In this document: positions 1-13,132 of the stretch, one piece after another
Numbering within the stretch: the stretch's first letter is position 1
Layout: each line of letters starts with the position of its first letter
Assembly: GCF_001649575.2 (NCBI RefSeq)
Contig: NC_051437.1
Span: forward strand, 17,114,581 to 17,178,580
DNA length: 64,000 nucleotides
From: Kryptolebias marmoratus
Taxonomy: Eukaryota > Chordata > Actinopteri > Cyprinodontiformes > Rivulidae
Direction: 5' to 3'
The notes under the pieces: generated by a model
What the model saw: only the letters and a program-made list of their open reading frames with translations
The model's database searches: none
Told to the model about the DNA's origin: nothing
Made by a program: the position numbers and the translations under genes

Positions 1-456
1 CTTGTTAATAAAAGCAAATGATAAAATCTTCCTCCCACAACTCTACAGAGCTTTCCACAAACTAACATCTATGGTCTTCAATCACATCTTTATCTATCAG
101 CTCACTTTAATTGTCCGCTGGGTTTTTGACTGCACCACATTACATAAAAAGCACACCGGAGCCTCATGGCAGCAACGCGACAGCCTCTGATGTAAAGCCT
201 CGCGGTCTGCACAGATAAGACGTGTTCAATTTTAATGTTGCTAGCACACCGAGACCCACCAAGCTTACTTGTAAAACAGAATGCCCCCTTTGCTTGTAAA
301 CGCAGCAGCCCAAGAGGGAAAAAAAGAAATGGTGGGGGAGGTGGGGGTGGGGGGTAACATTTGAGTTGTAAAAAAACGCTCCTGCAGGTGTCTGAATGAC
401 CATGCGAGTCATGAATGGGGGAAAGCCAACCTGCGTGTGAGAGAGCTTCACGCAGA
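1..456. other. non-coding DNA, no gene seen
   Basis: The open frames here are short and look like nothing known, and I see no splice-flanked exon. The composition is mixed, with a purine-rich G/A tract around 315-360. It is presumed intergenic DNA upstream of calcoco1. Confidence 0.5.
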
Positions 457-1016
457 NNNNNNNNNNNNNNNNNNNNNNNNNNNNNNNNNNNNNNNNNNNN
501 NNNNNNNNNNNNNNNNNNNNNNNNNNNNNNNNNNNNNNNNNNNNNNNNNNNNNNNNNNNNNNNNNNNNNNNNNNNNNNNNNNNNNNNNNNNNNNNNNNNN
601 NNNNNNNNNNNNNNNNNNNNNNNNNNNNNNNNNNNNNNNNNNNNNNNNNNNNNNNNNNNNNNNNNNNNNNNNNNNNNNNNNNNNNNNNNNNNNNNNNNNN
701 NNNNNNNNNNNNNNNNNNNNNNNNNNNNNNNNNNNNNNNNNNNNNNNNNNNNNNNNNNNNNNNNNNNNNNNNNNNNNNNNNNNNNNNNNNNNNNNNNNNN
801 NNNNNNNNNNNNNNNNNNNNNNNNNNNNNNNNNNNNNNNNNNNNNNNNNNNNNNNNNNNNNNNNNNNNNNNNNNNNNNNNNNNNNNNNNNNNNNNNNNNN
901 NNNNNNNNNNNNNNNNNNNNNNNNNNNNNNNNNNNNNNNNNNNNNNNNNNNNNNNNNNNNNNNNNNNNNNNNNNNNNNNNNNNNNNNNNNNNNNNNNNNN
1001 NNNNNNNNNNNNNNNN
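457..1016. other. assembly gap (560 N)
   Basis: An unbroken run of N. It is flanked on the right by C/A-rich low-complexity DNA (about 1058-1100), which may be why the assembly broke here. The open frames that cross it are artefacts. Confidence 0.99.
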
Positions 1017-3400
1017 GCTAAGCAGATGGGGCAGCTTGGCCGTGCATACTAAATACCACCCCCACCCCCCCCTTCCCCCCCAACCACCACCTCCACCACT
1101 CTTTCATCTATCTCCACCCTCCCAACATTTTGCCCTCCTTCCAGGCACTCTGTTCTGCTGCTCCTTTCTTTTGTTTTCCACCCATCTAACACTTTTTCTA
1201 CACCATAATTGACGTCACTATTTTCAGAGTTATTGTCGTTATTTAAAATCAAAACTGCTCGTGTTGTTTTGAATAATAGCTTTATGGGGGGAAAAAAATT
1301 GTTCCAGACTTGTTTTCTAGACTTTTTTTTCCAACACTACACACATTAATTTAGTGTGATGAGAAGATAAATTGTTTTCTGACATAAATCTTTTATGCTC
1401 CTCTCCTGGATGCTGACAACTCTAACAGTTTACTTGCCTATACACAACAGAAGGTCATAATCCCATTTGAGGTTTCCTTGGCAACTGATTACTGCTGAAG
1501 GCAAGTTGCAATTTATGACTACTGACACATACCTGCCATTCCCTTTAAATGAGACATGTGGTACGCTATATTCAGACAAACCACCTCAGGTAATAAAACT
1601 GCAGTAGCACTAAGGGGCTGTTCCGTTTTTCTTATGTTTAGAGGAATTCCAAGCCAAACTACTAGGAGGCATCAGATGACGGGGAATACATTAGTATGGA
1701 GTTGTTCTACAACCAATAAACAAACAAAGTGTTTGGAACAGTTGTACTCAGCCAAATGTGTCGATGCGCATATATTAGTCCGACTCGTCTCAGAGATAAA
1801 ACCTTTGAGCGTGCGTGCATGTGTGTGTGTGGAGTCTGAGGGTCGAGGTTACAACAATCAAAGGAGCCGTAACAGCAGCCAGTCGGGTCAAGATCAAGCA
1901 GTTTCATGGACAATCCACCTCCAAGTCTATCCTCTGGTGAAGCGCCACGTTTTTACAGCGTCTTCTACTTCCCTCCAACAGTGACGTCTGAAAGTTAGGG
2001 GCTATCTCTGAGCTGCACGCTCACAACAAAAGGACAACAAACCAACAAACAATTGGCTGAGGAGGAACAAAGCCAACAGCACTGGGAATATATGATTATC
2101 ATAAATCTTTAACAGCAGTGCATTACTGATTTGTCACAATGACTCAAGTCAAGATTTTAAAAAATAAATAAAACAAAGCACCCATTTTGAATATCATTGA
2201 AGCCACACAACTGTAATAATTTCAAATGAATAAGACTTTTAAGGCACTTGTAAACAATGGTGACTGTATAAGATATTCATTGCAGTTCAACCTGTTTAAT
2301 CAGCCGACTGAAAGAGGAAACCCTACTTCCCTCACCACTTTGCTCGCACAGGCTCAGCGCACTATTAATCCACTTAAACGCAATTTATAGGGTCTCAACA
2401 TCGACTGTCCTTCGGCATAAAATTACATGAAGCATCCTTATAGTGTTGTCAAAAGACTAAATTAGGCAAACTGAGCTCACTAATTGAGGGGGGGAATAAA
2501 GTACCCTGTGTCTGCACTGACTCATCAATAAGCAGGGATAAACGAGTAGGTTATGGGCAACATTATAACATCAATAACTACAATAATAAAGAATTGGCAT
2601 GATTCAAGCCATGATCACCTTAAACCCGAAAGTCGACCTTTAATTTAATCTTCTGCTATATAGCGTCTTAATTTTCAGTGGCTGCAGGAAGCCAACTTTT
2701 CTCTCTTATAATCACAAAGCCAATAGGCAAATAAGTGGTTTATTTTAAATCAATGTCTCATTTCAAGACAGAGTCTAGACCATTATTAGTATCTAATCTA
2801 ATTTTATTATTGTGACCTGGAAAGTTGCCTATTTTGCCAGTCAATTGTTTTTTGTTTTGTTTTGTTTTTTCTGCATTATCTGCTAAATAAGTTATTGCGA
2901 AGCTAAGGAGAATAGGTTTATTATTATTATTTCAGAATTTACACTGCAGCTCTGAATCTTCTAAAAATGATTTTAAGCCCAAATAATTGTGTACTAAATT
3001 CAGTTTACCAGACTTTTGGATGGACTGAAAAGTGTTTGCAGCCCATACTATGTGTTAGAGGCTTTAACAGATAAGATCTGCGTCTAAAAAACTGAAGGTA
3101 AAGCACTGAATTTTCAAAAATGGTGTACTGCCATCTGCTGTTCAGCTCCACAACATCATCACGGTCTTGATGTTTTGTTTTTTTTTTTTCTTTCCTCCAC
3201 TTGCAAACCACCACATGGGGTGCTGAGATGACTGCCATCCAAAAAGTGGGATTATTGAGTTATGTGGAAAATCTGTCTAGATTAAACTCAGATTCCCCAA
3301 CAAATCTGAGACATTGACTGTCATTTACAGAAATGCTCTGAATTCACTTTGAAAGGGTAACACAATGAATACTTTACAGAGGTAAACAAAAACAGCAGGT
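1017..3400. other. non-coding upstream region of calcoco1
   Basis: No coding exon recognised. The DNA is AT-rich, with a C-rich low-complexity start (1058-1100). The stretch about 1440-1560 has the even, repeat-free texture often seen in conserved non-coding elements and includes an X-box-like palindrome at 1472-1485. Confidence 0.45.
1472..1485. promoter_or_regulatory. X-box-like palindrome (possible RFX site)
   Basis: The 14 bases GTTTCCTTGGCAAC form two inverted half-sites matching the RFX consensus GTTNCC(2)GGYAAC. The match is good but the site is short, so chance cannot be excluded. It lies about 2.5 kb before the presumed calcoco1 promoter. Confidence 0.3.
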
Positions 3401-3868
3401 AAGAATTAAAAGCCTAGCACTCCTTGAGGGAATGCATGTCACTCGCTGCACTATTAACATAGACTGTATAAACTAAGATGATTTTAGCAAAACATTCTTA
3501 TGTTGAGAAACTACAGAGTTTTAGACATTCTGGTTAAACTTTAAAGATAAGGTAATGCAAAATTTCATGCAATTTTGGAAAATATTGTGCTCAAAGTATG
3601 AAACTCTCGGCTACTACCACATCAAATTTTAGCTTAATATCTGTAAAACTGACTGAGTTATAGTTGATTTTGTGTTGGCTAACATCAGTTAGCTGTGGCA
3701 GTCATCTTAAATTGAGTTGACTCCAAATGATAATCACATGTAGATGTACATCCATTGATTATTTCCTGAAACTTTCATTACAATTTGTCCAGTGGTTCAT
3801 AAGATATTTTGTTAACAGACAGACACAGGAACACGGGCAGAAATATTCATGAAATGATATAGACTGAG
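3401..3868 (+). repeat. dispersed repeat family 1, copy A (single unit)
   Basis: This copy opens with an AATTAAAAGC-type edge and an imperfect hairpin (GCACTCC/GGAATGC arms, 3417-3438). It is followed by about 250 bases that recur at 35.9, 45.9, 48.9 and (inverted) 59.3-60.4 kb. Diagnostic stretches are 'CTACTACCACA', 'GTTGACTCCAAA' and the closing 'CCAGTGGTTCATAAGATATTTTG' region followed by AACAGACAGACACAGG. The class is unknown to me. It encodes no protein and is presumably a non-autonomous mobile element common in fish. Confidence 0.75.
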
Positions 3869-3998
3869 GCCTAATCCCAAAGTACTGACAGTCATTAAGA
3901 GCGAACAGGTAACTGCGTGCGTGACACAGAAGGTGCAAACATTACTGATATTTATGCGTCTCAGAAAAGCGTAAATAAGCCTAATTCCGATACTGCTC

Positions 3999-4438
3999 TG
4001 CTATTGGTTGGTTTCCCTCACCACAAACCTTTTCATTGGAGGATTGTCGACGCGACAAACGACGCTTGTTGAGAAGAGAAGCATCATGTTACACGCAGCG
4101 GTCCTCTTCCACCCCGTCTTCATCCTGGGGATTGTAGTCCTTGCTGCGATGTTTCAGCAGACGTACAGCTGCGTGGTGAACAACAACTCCCAGAGTTCCG
4201 CGGTGGGCTTGAAAGCTGTCGTGCTTGTGTTTTGCTTTGGGTTTTTTTTTTTGTTATTGTTTCGTGTTACTTGGAGGAGCTAAGCCAGAAGAGGATACCC
4301 TTTGCTGTCCGGGACGTTTTCTTTTCGGTTTTCTTTCTGTATTTAGAGCTTTTAAGTCACACACAGAAGCATCGTTTCTAGAGAGCGAGTATTTTAAAGG
4401 TATGAGACACTTCGGAGAAGACTAAAAGGTAACGTGCG
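3999..4438 (+). promoter_or_regulatory. calcoco1: probable calcoco1 promoter and untranslated first exon
   Basis: A CpG-bearing block in AT-rich surroundings, with two inverted CCAAT boxes (ATTGG at 4003-4007 and 4035-4039). Two ZNF143/STAF-like elements face each other: GGGATTGTAGT (4128-4138, reverse orientation) and CAACTCCCAGA (4184-4194). Good 5' splice donors follow at 4399/4400 (AAAG|GTATGA) and 4438/4439 (AAAAG|GTAACG). Either could join the acceptor at 6311, 34 bases before the start codon. The transcription start itself cannot be placed by eye. Confidence 0.5.
4086..4283 (+). other. 65-codon ORF in the presumed first exon; two hydrophobic segments
   Basis: An ATG-initiated frame ending in TAA at 4281-4283. 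Residues about 5-22 and 43-59 are strongly hydrophobic, so a product would look like a small two-pass membrane protein. The second segment partly reflects a T-rich tract (Phe/Leu codons). I recognise no homologue. If transcripts start upstream of 4086 it would act as an upstream ORF of calcoco1. It is most likely fortuitous. Confidence 0.15.
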
Positions 4439-6311
4439 CAGATATATTTTTTGTAGTTTAAACAAAAGCCTGCATTGTTCCGTTTTATTATTCGCGCTCG
4501 CGAGACCTTAACTAATCAGAGAATGATGAAAAACGCAACCTGTACATATTTAAGTTTCTACAGTGGCTGACATCACATGTTACTTTGAATAAACTTGTCT
4601 CGACGCGCGTGGCTCTATGTTTATTCGACATGTGCGACTGCTGTAGGCCCCTGTATGGCAAGCAGTTGTACCATATAATGACTCCACAGTCCAATCTCTA
4701 GTCACTCTTTTAGATATCAGCAGTATAGCATTCCTCTTAATCAAAGTAGATTTTTACTGGTCAGATGTTAAATTGAAGTTTGAGTTTCAAAATCTCCAAG
4801 TTCCTTTTGTTTAGAAAACTTTTTTTTAAATCCTTAAAAGTTTTAGGCGGCCATTTTAACAATGGCTAAAATGTATCTGCCCCATAGATGTCCATATTTT
4901 AATCCATGATTTGTGCAGTCCTTACACGCCTTCGCCAACCAGGCCCACACATCAGAGTTCAAAGTATATTTATTTTATTTATCTAAGACTTAGAATTAAT
5001 AATGGAACACAAAGGTGAGATGGTATTTTGAATCTAAATTGCAAAACGGAGCAGCCAAGTCTATTTCGAAATTAGAAGTTTGTTGAAAATGCAGAAACCG
5101 GACCAACGCAATGCTCAAAAATTGATTCAAGAACCAAAACTACAAATAAATGCAAAATATGCCCGTACATTGCAGAAAGACCAGCTAGGCAACGACCTCC
5201 TGTCCTCTATCCTCACCTGTGCACCACCACATACATGTTCATTTTAACTGTTTTGTTTCTGGTATTAACAATGTTCATTCTAGGCAGGAAAAATACATTT
5301 GTGGATTTCTGGAGCTGAAATCCCTATAGAAGGCGAAAAGTGGTGTTTATTGTAGGAATGATGTTTAATATATCTGAAGTGTTGATTGAGAATAGTAAGA
5401 ATGACATTCTGAAGGGTTTCAATGTTCTTTTTTCTTCAGAACAGTTTAGTTTTAGATATCCACTTTTAAGAGCCTGTTTATTATATGATAAACTGGCTTG
5501 CCCTAGTATGTTGTGGCTTGTAATATGAGCCCTCAAAAAGCTGCTGTGAATATTTCACTCTGATCTGTGATTATCAACTGTACGTGTAAACTACATTTAT
5601 CTCTCCCACAGAGCTAAGTTTATGGTGCTTTAGTAAAATGGAAAACATTACACCTCTGTGATATAAAGTTTTATAGCACCCAAATGATTAGAAGTATAGA
5701 AAGTCATATTAAATCTGTAATTAAAGCACATGGGAAGTTTCTTTTCACTTTGTTTCTCCCTTGTGTGCCCTGTAATCCGCTAGTCATCAGCTGCACTGTC
5801 ATTGTTCGCTTGTATTTTATTGAGAAAACAGTTTGGGGTTTTTTTGCCATTATCTCAGTTGGAACATCTGATCTATGCGGGAAGTCCCATCCGACACGGT
5901 GCTAAATTAATAATGCTTCGTCTAAGCGGACAGCTGCAGCCAGGGATTTCAAAATACGTTTCATGCTGGACATCCCGGACACCTTGCACTGCATGTGATG
6001 AAGCACAATGATTTCAACAATGGCCAAAATAGCCACAGAGACAAACATGTAAAATGCCATGTCACTCAAAGCCCATCGTGTCAAAGAGGTTTAAGCTCCT
6101 GTGTCCTTTCCTCAAGTGTACTCTCAGTCAGGGTGTCTTCTTACACCGAATAAATATTCACAGACTCCTGGTTCGCTCGTGTTTGCGCACCAGCTGTCAC
6201 CTTTTACCCACTTCACTGTCAGCTCAGCTAACCAAACATGTCTGTTTGTATCTTTACCTTGTAATAAATATTCTTTCATTTATTTCCTTTCTCTCTCTCT
6301 ATCTCTCTTAG
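4439..6311 (+). other. calcoco1: calcoco1 intron 1 (presumed)
   Basis: AT-rich DNA without recognisable exons. It ends in a strong polypyrimidine tract (CTCTCTCT runs, 6286-6309) and the acceptor TTAG at 6308-6311. No named repeat was seen. Confidence 0.45.
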
Positions 6312-6345
6312 GAACACTACAGCCTGGCTTTTGTTTTTCGTTGCC

Positions 6346-6477
6346 ATGGACAAGGTTTGGCTAGTGGAGTTTAGAAACGTGGGTTGCACTTACTTCCCCC
6401 AGAGCAGAGTGGATTGTCACTACACAATAAGCCAACAGCACAGCTGGAGCAGCAGTGACTGGATTGGACTCTTCAAG
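6346..6477 (+). CDS. calcoco1: calcoco1 coding exon 1 (residues 1-44)
   Basis: First half of the SKICH beta-sandwich, with VEFRNV, CHYTIS and SSDWIGLFK. It ends in phase 0 at CTTCAAG|GTATTG. The exon itself begins at 6312 after TTAG, leaving 34 bases of 5' UTR. Confidence 0.93.
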
Positions 6478-9400
6478 GTATTGTTACCCCAACAACTGTC
6501 ACAAAAAAAAAAAAAAAAAAAAAACATTTCAATGCAAGATTTATCTATCTACAAGATAATGATGTATGCATATTTTCTTCCTCAGGTGGGATGGACGTCA
6601 GCAAAGGACTATGAAACATTTGTTTGGGCCTTGGCCCCAGCTGACTATGAGGAGGGCACAGATGTCAACTGCTGTGTGCAGTTCCAGGGTACTTATAACA
6701 ATGTTTCTGTCCCACGGTTTCACAAAACCTCTGATAGTGCATAAATAGCACATAAATGAATGGCTCTGCTGTTTACAAGCAGCTCATGTGCAGAGTGTGG
6801 GAAGATGTTTGCTATTTCTATCTGAAAGAAGAAAGAAAACATCATGTGCACAAGACAAATATCCAGTCTAGCCTGCTCTCTAGCACAGAACATCTCTGTC
6901 ATAGTTGGAATTGATTTCTGCTGTAAACGGGGTGTTGAGTAACGACGATGACAAAGGCAGCGGCTCAAAGCCGGCAGTGCTGGCTGCTGCTGCTCGCTGG
7001 AGAATACAGTGTTCACTTTGTCCCGTGTGTCAGGGGTGGGGGGGCACCTGATAAGCCTGGTTCTCTGTACGGGGCACACGTGAAGCACGCGTGGCATTGG
7101 CTCGAGGCTGAGCGATAAATCCCCGACTTTAACATACTGTCAGGCCCATTTCTTGTGAGAAGATTAGGCGAAGAAGGTCAGAAAGAGTGCTGGTAGCTGC
7201 TTATCAGCAGAGGTTAAAATAGAAGGTCGCCTCTTTGGTGGTCTTAGCTGATGCTTGTAGCTTTGGTTAAACTTTGGGTACATGAGGTTTGTCCACCCTG
7301 TTCCCATTTTTGCTCCTAACATGTGTTGTAAACCAGAAATTCCTCCATAAACACAAGACTACCACCTGTGTATAGATAGTGTAACTGCAAGTTATCTTAT
7401 TTAATCTTATTTAATAAAATGGTTTAGATCACAGAGCAAAATGCAGGATCTATAACATTATCAGTTCCTGTGCTCTGCAAAGGTGAATAAAATCAAAGCA
7501 GGGAATCAGTGTGGGGGGTTAAACAAGATTAAATAAAAGAAAATCAGCTAAAAGCCCGTGTTAATGTTATTTCCTTAACAATTAGTGACAACAGAAGTTC
7601 ATTAAATGTTCATTGCATATATCTTAATAGTTTGTAAGTGAATGAAAACATCCATAACATGATGTCGATGTTAATCTGTTTTTATAGTTTTTCACTTCTA
7701 AAAAGCGATTTAGTGATTTTGTTCCTGTGTGGCTCTGTTAATTGTTTTTGATCTAACTTTTTATTTTGTTTTCAGCCTCCTACCTGCCCAAGCCCAGCTC
7801 CCAAGAATATGAGTTTGTGTATGTTGACGGTAAAGGAGAGGTGTGCTCCCGGAGCTCCACATTCACTTTCTGTGCACCAAAGCCTCTTGAAGATCTGGTG
7901 ACCCTTGAGGAAGCGTCCCATGGTGAGGATGAAGGTACAGACATGCTGTTGGTAGTACCCAGGGCTGAGCTGCTGCAGGTGAGCATTAACAATAAATACA
8001 CCTGATGAGTTACTGGGTCAGTGTGCTTTCAGTGTTGCATAAATAATGAGTGTTTGGGGAAAACACACGGATTGAGAAACGCGTGTCGGTGATTTTTGTT
8101 CTCACACAGAGACTTGTTTTTCCTGTCTCCTGTCAGAGTCGGCTGCAAGAGTGTCTGCAGGAGCGCGCCAAGCTGTTGCACGAGCAGGAAGTGGCAAAAA
8201 GGCAAAAGGAGGAAGAGAGAGAGGAGTACAAAAGGGCAAAGGAGGCATGGGACAGGCAGCGCAGAGGGCTGGAGCGTGATGTCACCAGGCTGAAGGAAGA
8301 GCTGACACAGAGTCGAGAGAAAATTGAGGAAATAGAGAGGAAGCAGAAGGTGATAGATGACGCTTGAGTTGGAGTGTTTTCCATGCTTTGCTCTTATTGT
8401 CCCAAAGTTTCTGCTTCGACATTGTTTCCCCATGTTTTTCAACAGTGGGGAAAATTGTTAGGCTATTGCATTAGATCAGCTTGCTCTTACTGACCCTGGT
8501 AAAATTTGATTAAAAAACATCATCTCTGTTATGTCAGGAGGAGCAGACTTTAGGAGAATCACTTGCCCAGGAGAAGACTGCTTTAATGAATGCCAAGGAG
8601 GCGAGTGAAGCGCGAATAAGAGAGCTGGAGGAGGACATCAGAACTCTAACACAGAGAGCTGTGGAAAGAGAGACCGAGTTCGAGAGGTTTGACTGTTTTT
8701 TTCCTTGATCTTTATAAGGGTCGTGAATAGTTTTGATTGTCCATAACCAAAGGATTTTGTGCAGGATAAAGGAAAGAGCCAAAAGGGCTGTGGCCTTGAG
8801 AAAAGAAGAGGAGAGTGAACGAAAGATCCTGAAGGTAATTTTTATCATAAAGCTTGTGTTTACTTAAGGTTTCTCCTACGTTTCCTTGTTTAATTTTTTT
8901 CCTTTTGGGCTGTTATGTCTGTCTCTTAGACTAAGCTGGAGCAGACAGAAGCCGAGCTCAGGAGTCTGGCGAAGGAGTTTCAGAGTCTTAGGAACTCTCT
9001 TGCACAGAGAGACACCAGCGTCCTGCAGCTGCAGAACAGCATCACCACCCTCACACAGAAACTCACCACTGCCCACAGGAAGGAGGTCAGACTTTTCTTT
9101 GAACTGTACACGTTGTACAAGCACAGATCCAGCTACATGTGTAAATGTGTGACTCACATCTATCGCGGTAAGACGCGTGATCTCAGGTTTTCAAGTTGAT
9201 AGTAGGATTTATTCTGATTTAGGCTGGCCTAAGGGAGACTTTTTTTTCAGAAATATGCTATCTTGTGTAGTTCAAAGTAAGAGCTAATTGTTAGTTTATC
9301 TTAAAAGTTACTGAAAAATAATATTTGTTTCTGGTTTTTCTTATTTGAATTTGTTCTTGTCTAGACAAGAAATGTATAGCGCATCACTTACCGCAGCGAT

Positions 9401-12400
9401 TTATTGCAGTGGTTTCCAATTTTTTCTTGCAGCCCACAAAATAACAATGCCAGAGACTTGTGACTATGACTAACCTTGGTTGAAGTATGTAAACATACCT
9501 TTTAGGCCACCTAACAAGGGCACAATGATAACAAACAGACTATTTTTCATCTATTTTCAACTAAACCTTTAATCTATTTATCTTTAATCTCAATTATGGC
9601 AAAGAAATGTTATGAGCAAACATTAATATATTTAAATTTGTTTCCAAAAAATTATCTCAAGACCCCAAACTTGGTGTTTTGTAACTCATGGTGTGGTCCC
9701 AACCCCAACTTTGAGAATCCCTGTTTTGTTGATTTGCTGTACAGATGGAGAGTAAGGATGGCGGGGCTTTAATTGTACTCGGACTGACAAACAAGTCTTT
9801 GTACACACAGAGACATAACACACACACACACACACTCCATGATTGTGAAATATTTGGGTGTAACATTTCTGTTGCACACTGAGCTGTTTTTACAGCTAAT
9901 TGTGTTTTTTACCGAATTTAAAAATAGACTTTCAAAGGCAGAAACAAGTTTGTACAGGCAGTGGACTGATGCAGTTTTGATTAAAATAGCATTTCGCCGC
10001 ATACATAATTTGTTTTTACAATAAGCACATGCAGCACCCTAAATGAAATCTGTTCAAACAGGAGTACAGAGGGGAAAAAACAATCAAACAGGAAGCTACA
10101 AGGCAGATGTGAAAGCAGATTTACACACCAACTAGTAAAATGCTTTGAGAAGAACTAAAGTTCCATTTACCAACATCCATCCAGCCATTTATTTTCTTTA
10201 CCCGCTTTTCTATTCTGGGTGGTAGGAAGCTGGTGCCGATATCCAGCAGTCACTGTGCGAGAGGCAGGGGACACCCTGGACGGGTCACAAGTCCCATTTA
10301 CTAACAGTTACACATAATTAGGAAATGAACCACATGGGTTGGACTTTGTCATTTTTGTAAAAGAGGACAAACAATAAATACCTCAGCTGTGATGAACTCA
10401 AGCTGATTCAGGGTGAAAGACAAAACTCCAGGTAGAAGAAGTACAAAATTTTAGATTGTCAAAGAACAAGCTGATGTGCTCAGATTGACCAAACACAGAG
10501 ATTTAGGTTATTTTCCTATCCAATGGTATGTCTCGGACATTTCGGTTTTCTGTCACGTTAAAAACAGAAACAGCTGCAAACATCCTGACACATCATCTCT
10601 GGACATAAAGATCCAACATCAAGGTGGTTGATAGTTTTAATAGAAAGAAAAGTTATCAGGAATATATTACCAATTAACAAAGTACTGCTAAAAGAGCAGT
10701 CTGAGAATAAGGGTGCACTTTTTTCCTTAGTTGGTGATAAGAGGCAAAACGTGACCTACAGCAACAAGCTTTCTTACTGCTTTATCAACAGGCGGAGAGT
10801 GAAGCTTCGCTGAAGGAGATGCGGAGCCTGCGGGAGCGTCTGCACATGAGCGAGCGCACCGCAGAGGGCTTAAAGCGAGATCTCAGCGTCATGGTGGCTC
10901 AGAGAGATCACGGGCAGGCCGAACAGCACCAGGCTCAGCTCCAGGCCGCCCGGCTCGCCATTCAACTCGCAGATGTCAGTATGACCCTGAGAAAGGACAG
11001 CGCCCACTGGGAGGAGGAGAGAGAAAATCTGCAGCGCTCTGCTGAGGTAATGTGTTGTTCCAGAATATTAAATCTGGAGAAGTTAGGAACCTGACTCGAG
11101 TTGGGATATTACCTCACCACAACCTCACCGCCTTAGGTGGTTATGTTCTTGGCAGAGAAAGTGTTTTATAGTGTTTCTGTCGCTCTGACAGATGGACCAC
11201 AAGCGCTTGGAGAAACTCAACGCAGAAATTCAGAGGATGGAAGAAAAACTGCAGGAGGAAAGGATGGAGAGAGTGAAGCAGGAGGTTGAGCTTGGAAGAG
11301 AAAAAGACTGCAATAGGGTAAGAAAGTGTACTTTTTTTCCCCTCCTCTTTATGTGACAGATGCTTTGTGCCAAAATAAAAAAGTGCACTCAGACTTGATA
11401 GAAACAACAGTCACAAACTGGTGGGGAATATGTGATGAATTTATACCCCATTGCTCACTTTATTTATAAAATGGTTTTGATTTTTTTTTTTATTTCTCTG
11501 TATTTTTAAAAAATATCTGGCCTGCAGGTTCAACTGAGTGAAACCAGGAGGGAGCTTCAAGAGCTGAAAGCCAGTCTGAGGGTGGCCCAGAAAGAGAAGG
11601 AGCTGCTGCAAGCAGAGAAACGGGTCAGAAACAGTTCTGCTGCATTTTCAATCTGTTCTGATAGTCGTCTGGTCTAAAAGGAGAAAGCTTTCGTGTTACA
11701 TGACATATTTTTAGCAGTCGGCATGTTTTATTTGTAGCGGTTTGCTAATGGGTCGAGGAATCAACCTTAACTTTTCTTGTTTTGTTTTTTTACATTATGA
11801 TTTTAAAGAAATTCCTACGGCTAAAACTTACTGTTACAACAACAGGTTTACTGGTACTGTGAATATCCCAGGTGTTGGGAATCTTCTCTCTGTTGTTACC
11901 CTCTTGTTATTGCGCAGTATAAATTGTTTATAGTGCAATATAAAATGGTGGATTTCGGGGCAGTCAGCGCTGGGGCTGTTAATGTGCCTGGAGAGTTTTT
12001 GTTGGCTAACCAGTTTCACATTTGCCAGATGCAGACAGACTCGAAAATCAGTGTTTTTGAAATCGGCGTCCAGCCTCATGTCGACATTAGTCATAGAATG
12101 GCAGGCAATCGGTAGCTCGTAAAAACCAATAAAACAAAGATTCAAATATTTAGTGTACAGTGACAGTAGTATTAATGCAACACCAAATGTTGTATTTTTG
12201 TATTTGCTGTCGAACATCTTTATGTGACTTTTGGTTTGAAAGGTGTCAGATATCATAAGGGTTATAACGGTGATAGCTGCTGAAGTCATGATCAAAGTCC
12301 TGCCCCGGTTTGTGATGTGATCCGTGTAATTTCTCCTGCAGGAATTGATGGAGTACATCTGTCAGCTGGAGCAGAAGATAGGAACAGTGACCACTGCCAG

Positions 12401-13099
12401 GTGGGACGCAGCGCCGATTGCCTCCACAGGTGAATTGAGCTGCACATCAATCTACTGGACGCCCCGCAGATGTGAACAATAAAAGTGTTATCTGCTATCA
12501 CTCAGGAGCGGCACTAAATACTGTTCAGTGTGGGCTGCGTTGCGTGCGACAAGAGCAGTGAAAGAAGAAAAGTGACCCTCCCTTCCCCCTCATTGTTTTT
12601 TTGTTTTTTTTCTTTCCTTAACCAATCTTTCTGGCAGGAGGTCCTGACCCTGCCGTGTCTGACTCCGAGGACGAAAGTCCCGAGGTGTTACAGATCCTCC
12701 ACTCCCCAAGAACCCTGGGACACTACAGCCTGTGCGAGCAGGGCCAGCCGGACTCCTTACTCCTGTCGACCCCTCCTCCCTCACCGAGAGACATGGACAG
12801 GAGCGCAGTGGTCATCAACCAGCCTGCCCCGCTGTCCCTGCCACACCAGGCCGCAGCCAACACTCTGGCACACAGCTCCGATTCGGTGAGACGCGCTATC
12901 TGAGCCACTCATTGTCGCCACGGTTTAATTATATGTGACACTGAAAATGAGCTACGGCTTCCCGCTGATAGCAGTGCACACCAGTTAAACACGGGCAGCG
13001 GGTCGTTTGATATGGACATTATCTCATGGAGGCAATTAGGTCGCTAGTTGGCAACTTATTAGACTGTAATTGCTGCTGTAGAGATATGAGTTAAATGTC

Positions 13100-13132
<33 letters not shown>

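Larger units (their letters stand above)
9086..10791 (+). other. calcoco1: calcoco1 intron holding two repeats
   Basis: A 1.7-kb intron, long for this gene. Its extra length is largely explained by a hAT-type MITE (9417-9723), a short CA run (9818-9836) and a fish dispersed repeat (10175-10296). No exon seen. Confidence 0.8.

Noticed and set aside
415..1212. 265- and 194-codon open frames across the first gap
   Set aside because: Most of their length is N; the remaining ends are low-complexity proline-rich translations.
11834..12358. 174-codon - strand frame
   Set aside because: Antisense to a calcoco1 intron and exon, AT-rich, with no recognisable motif.
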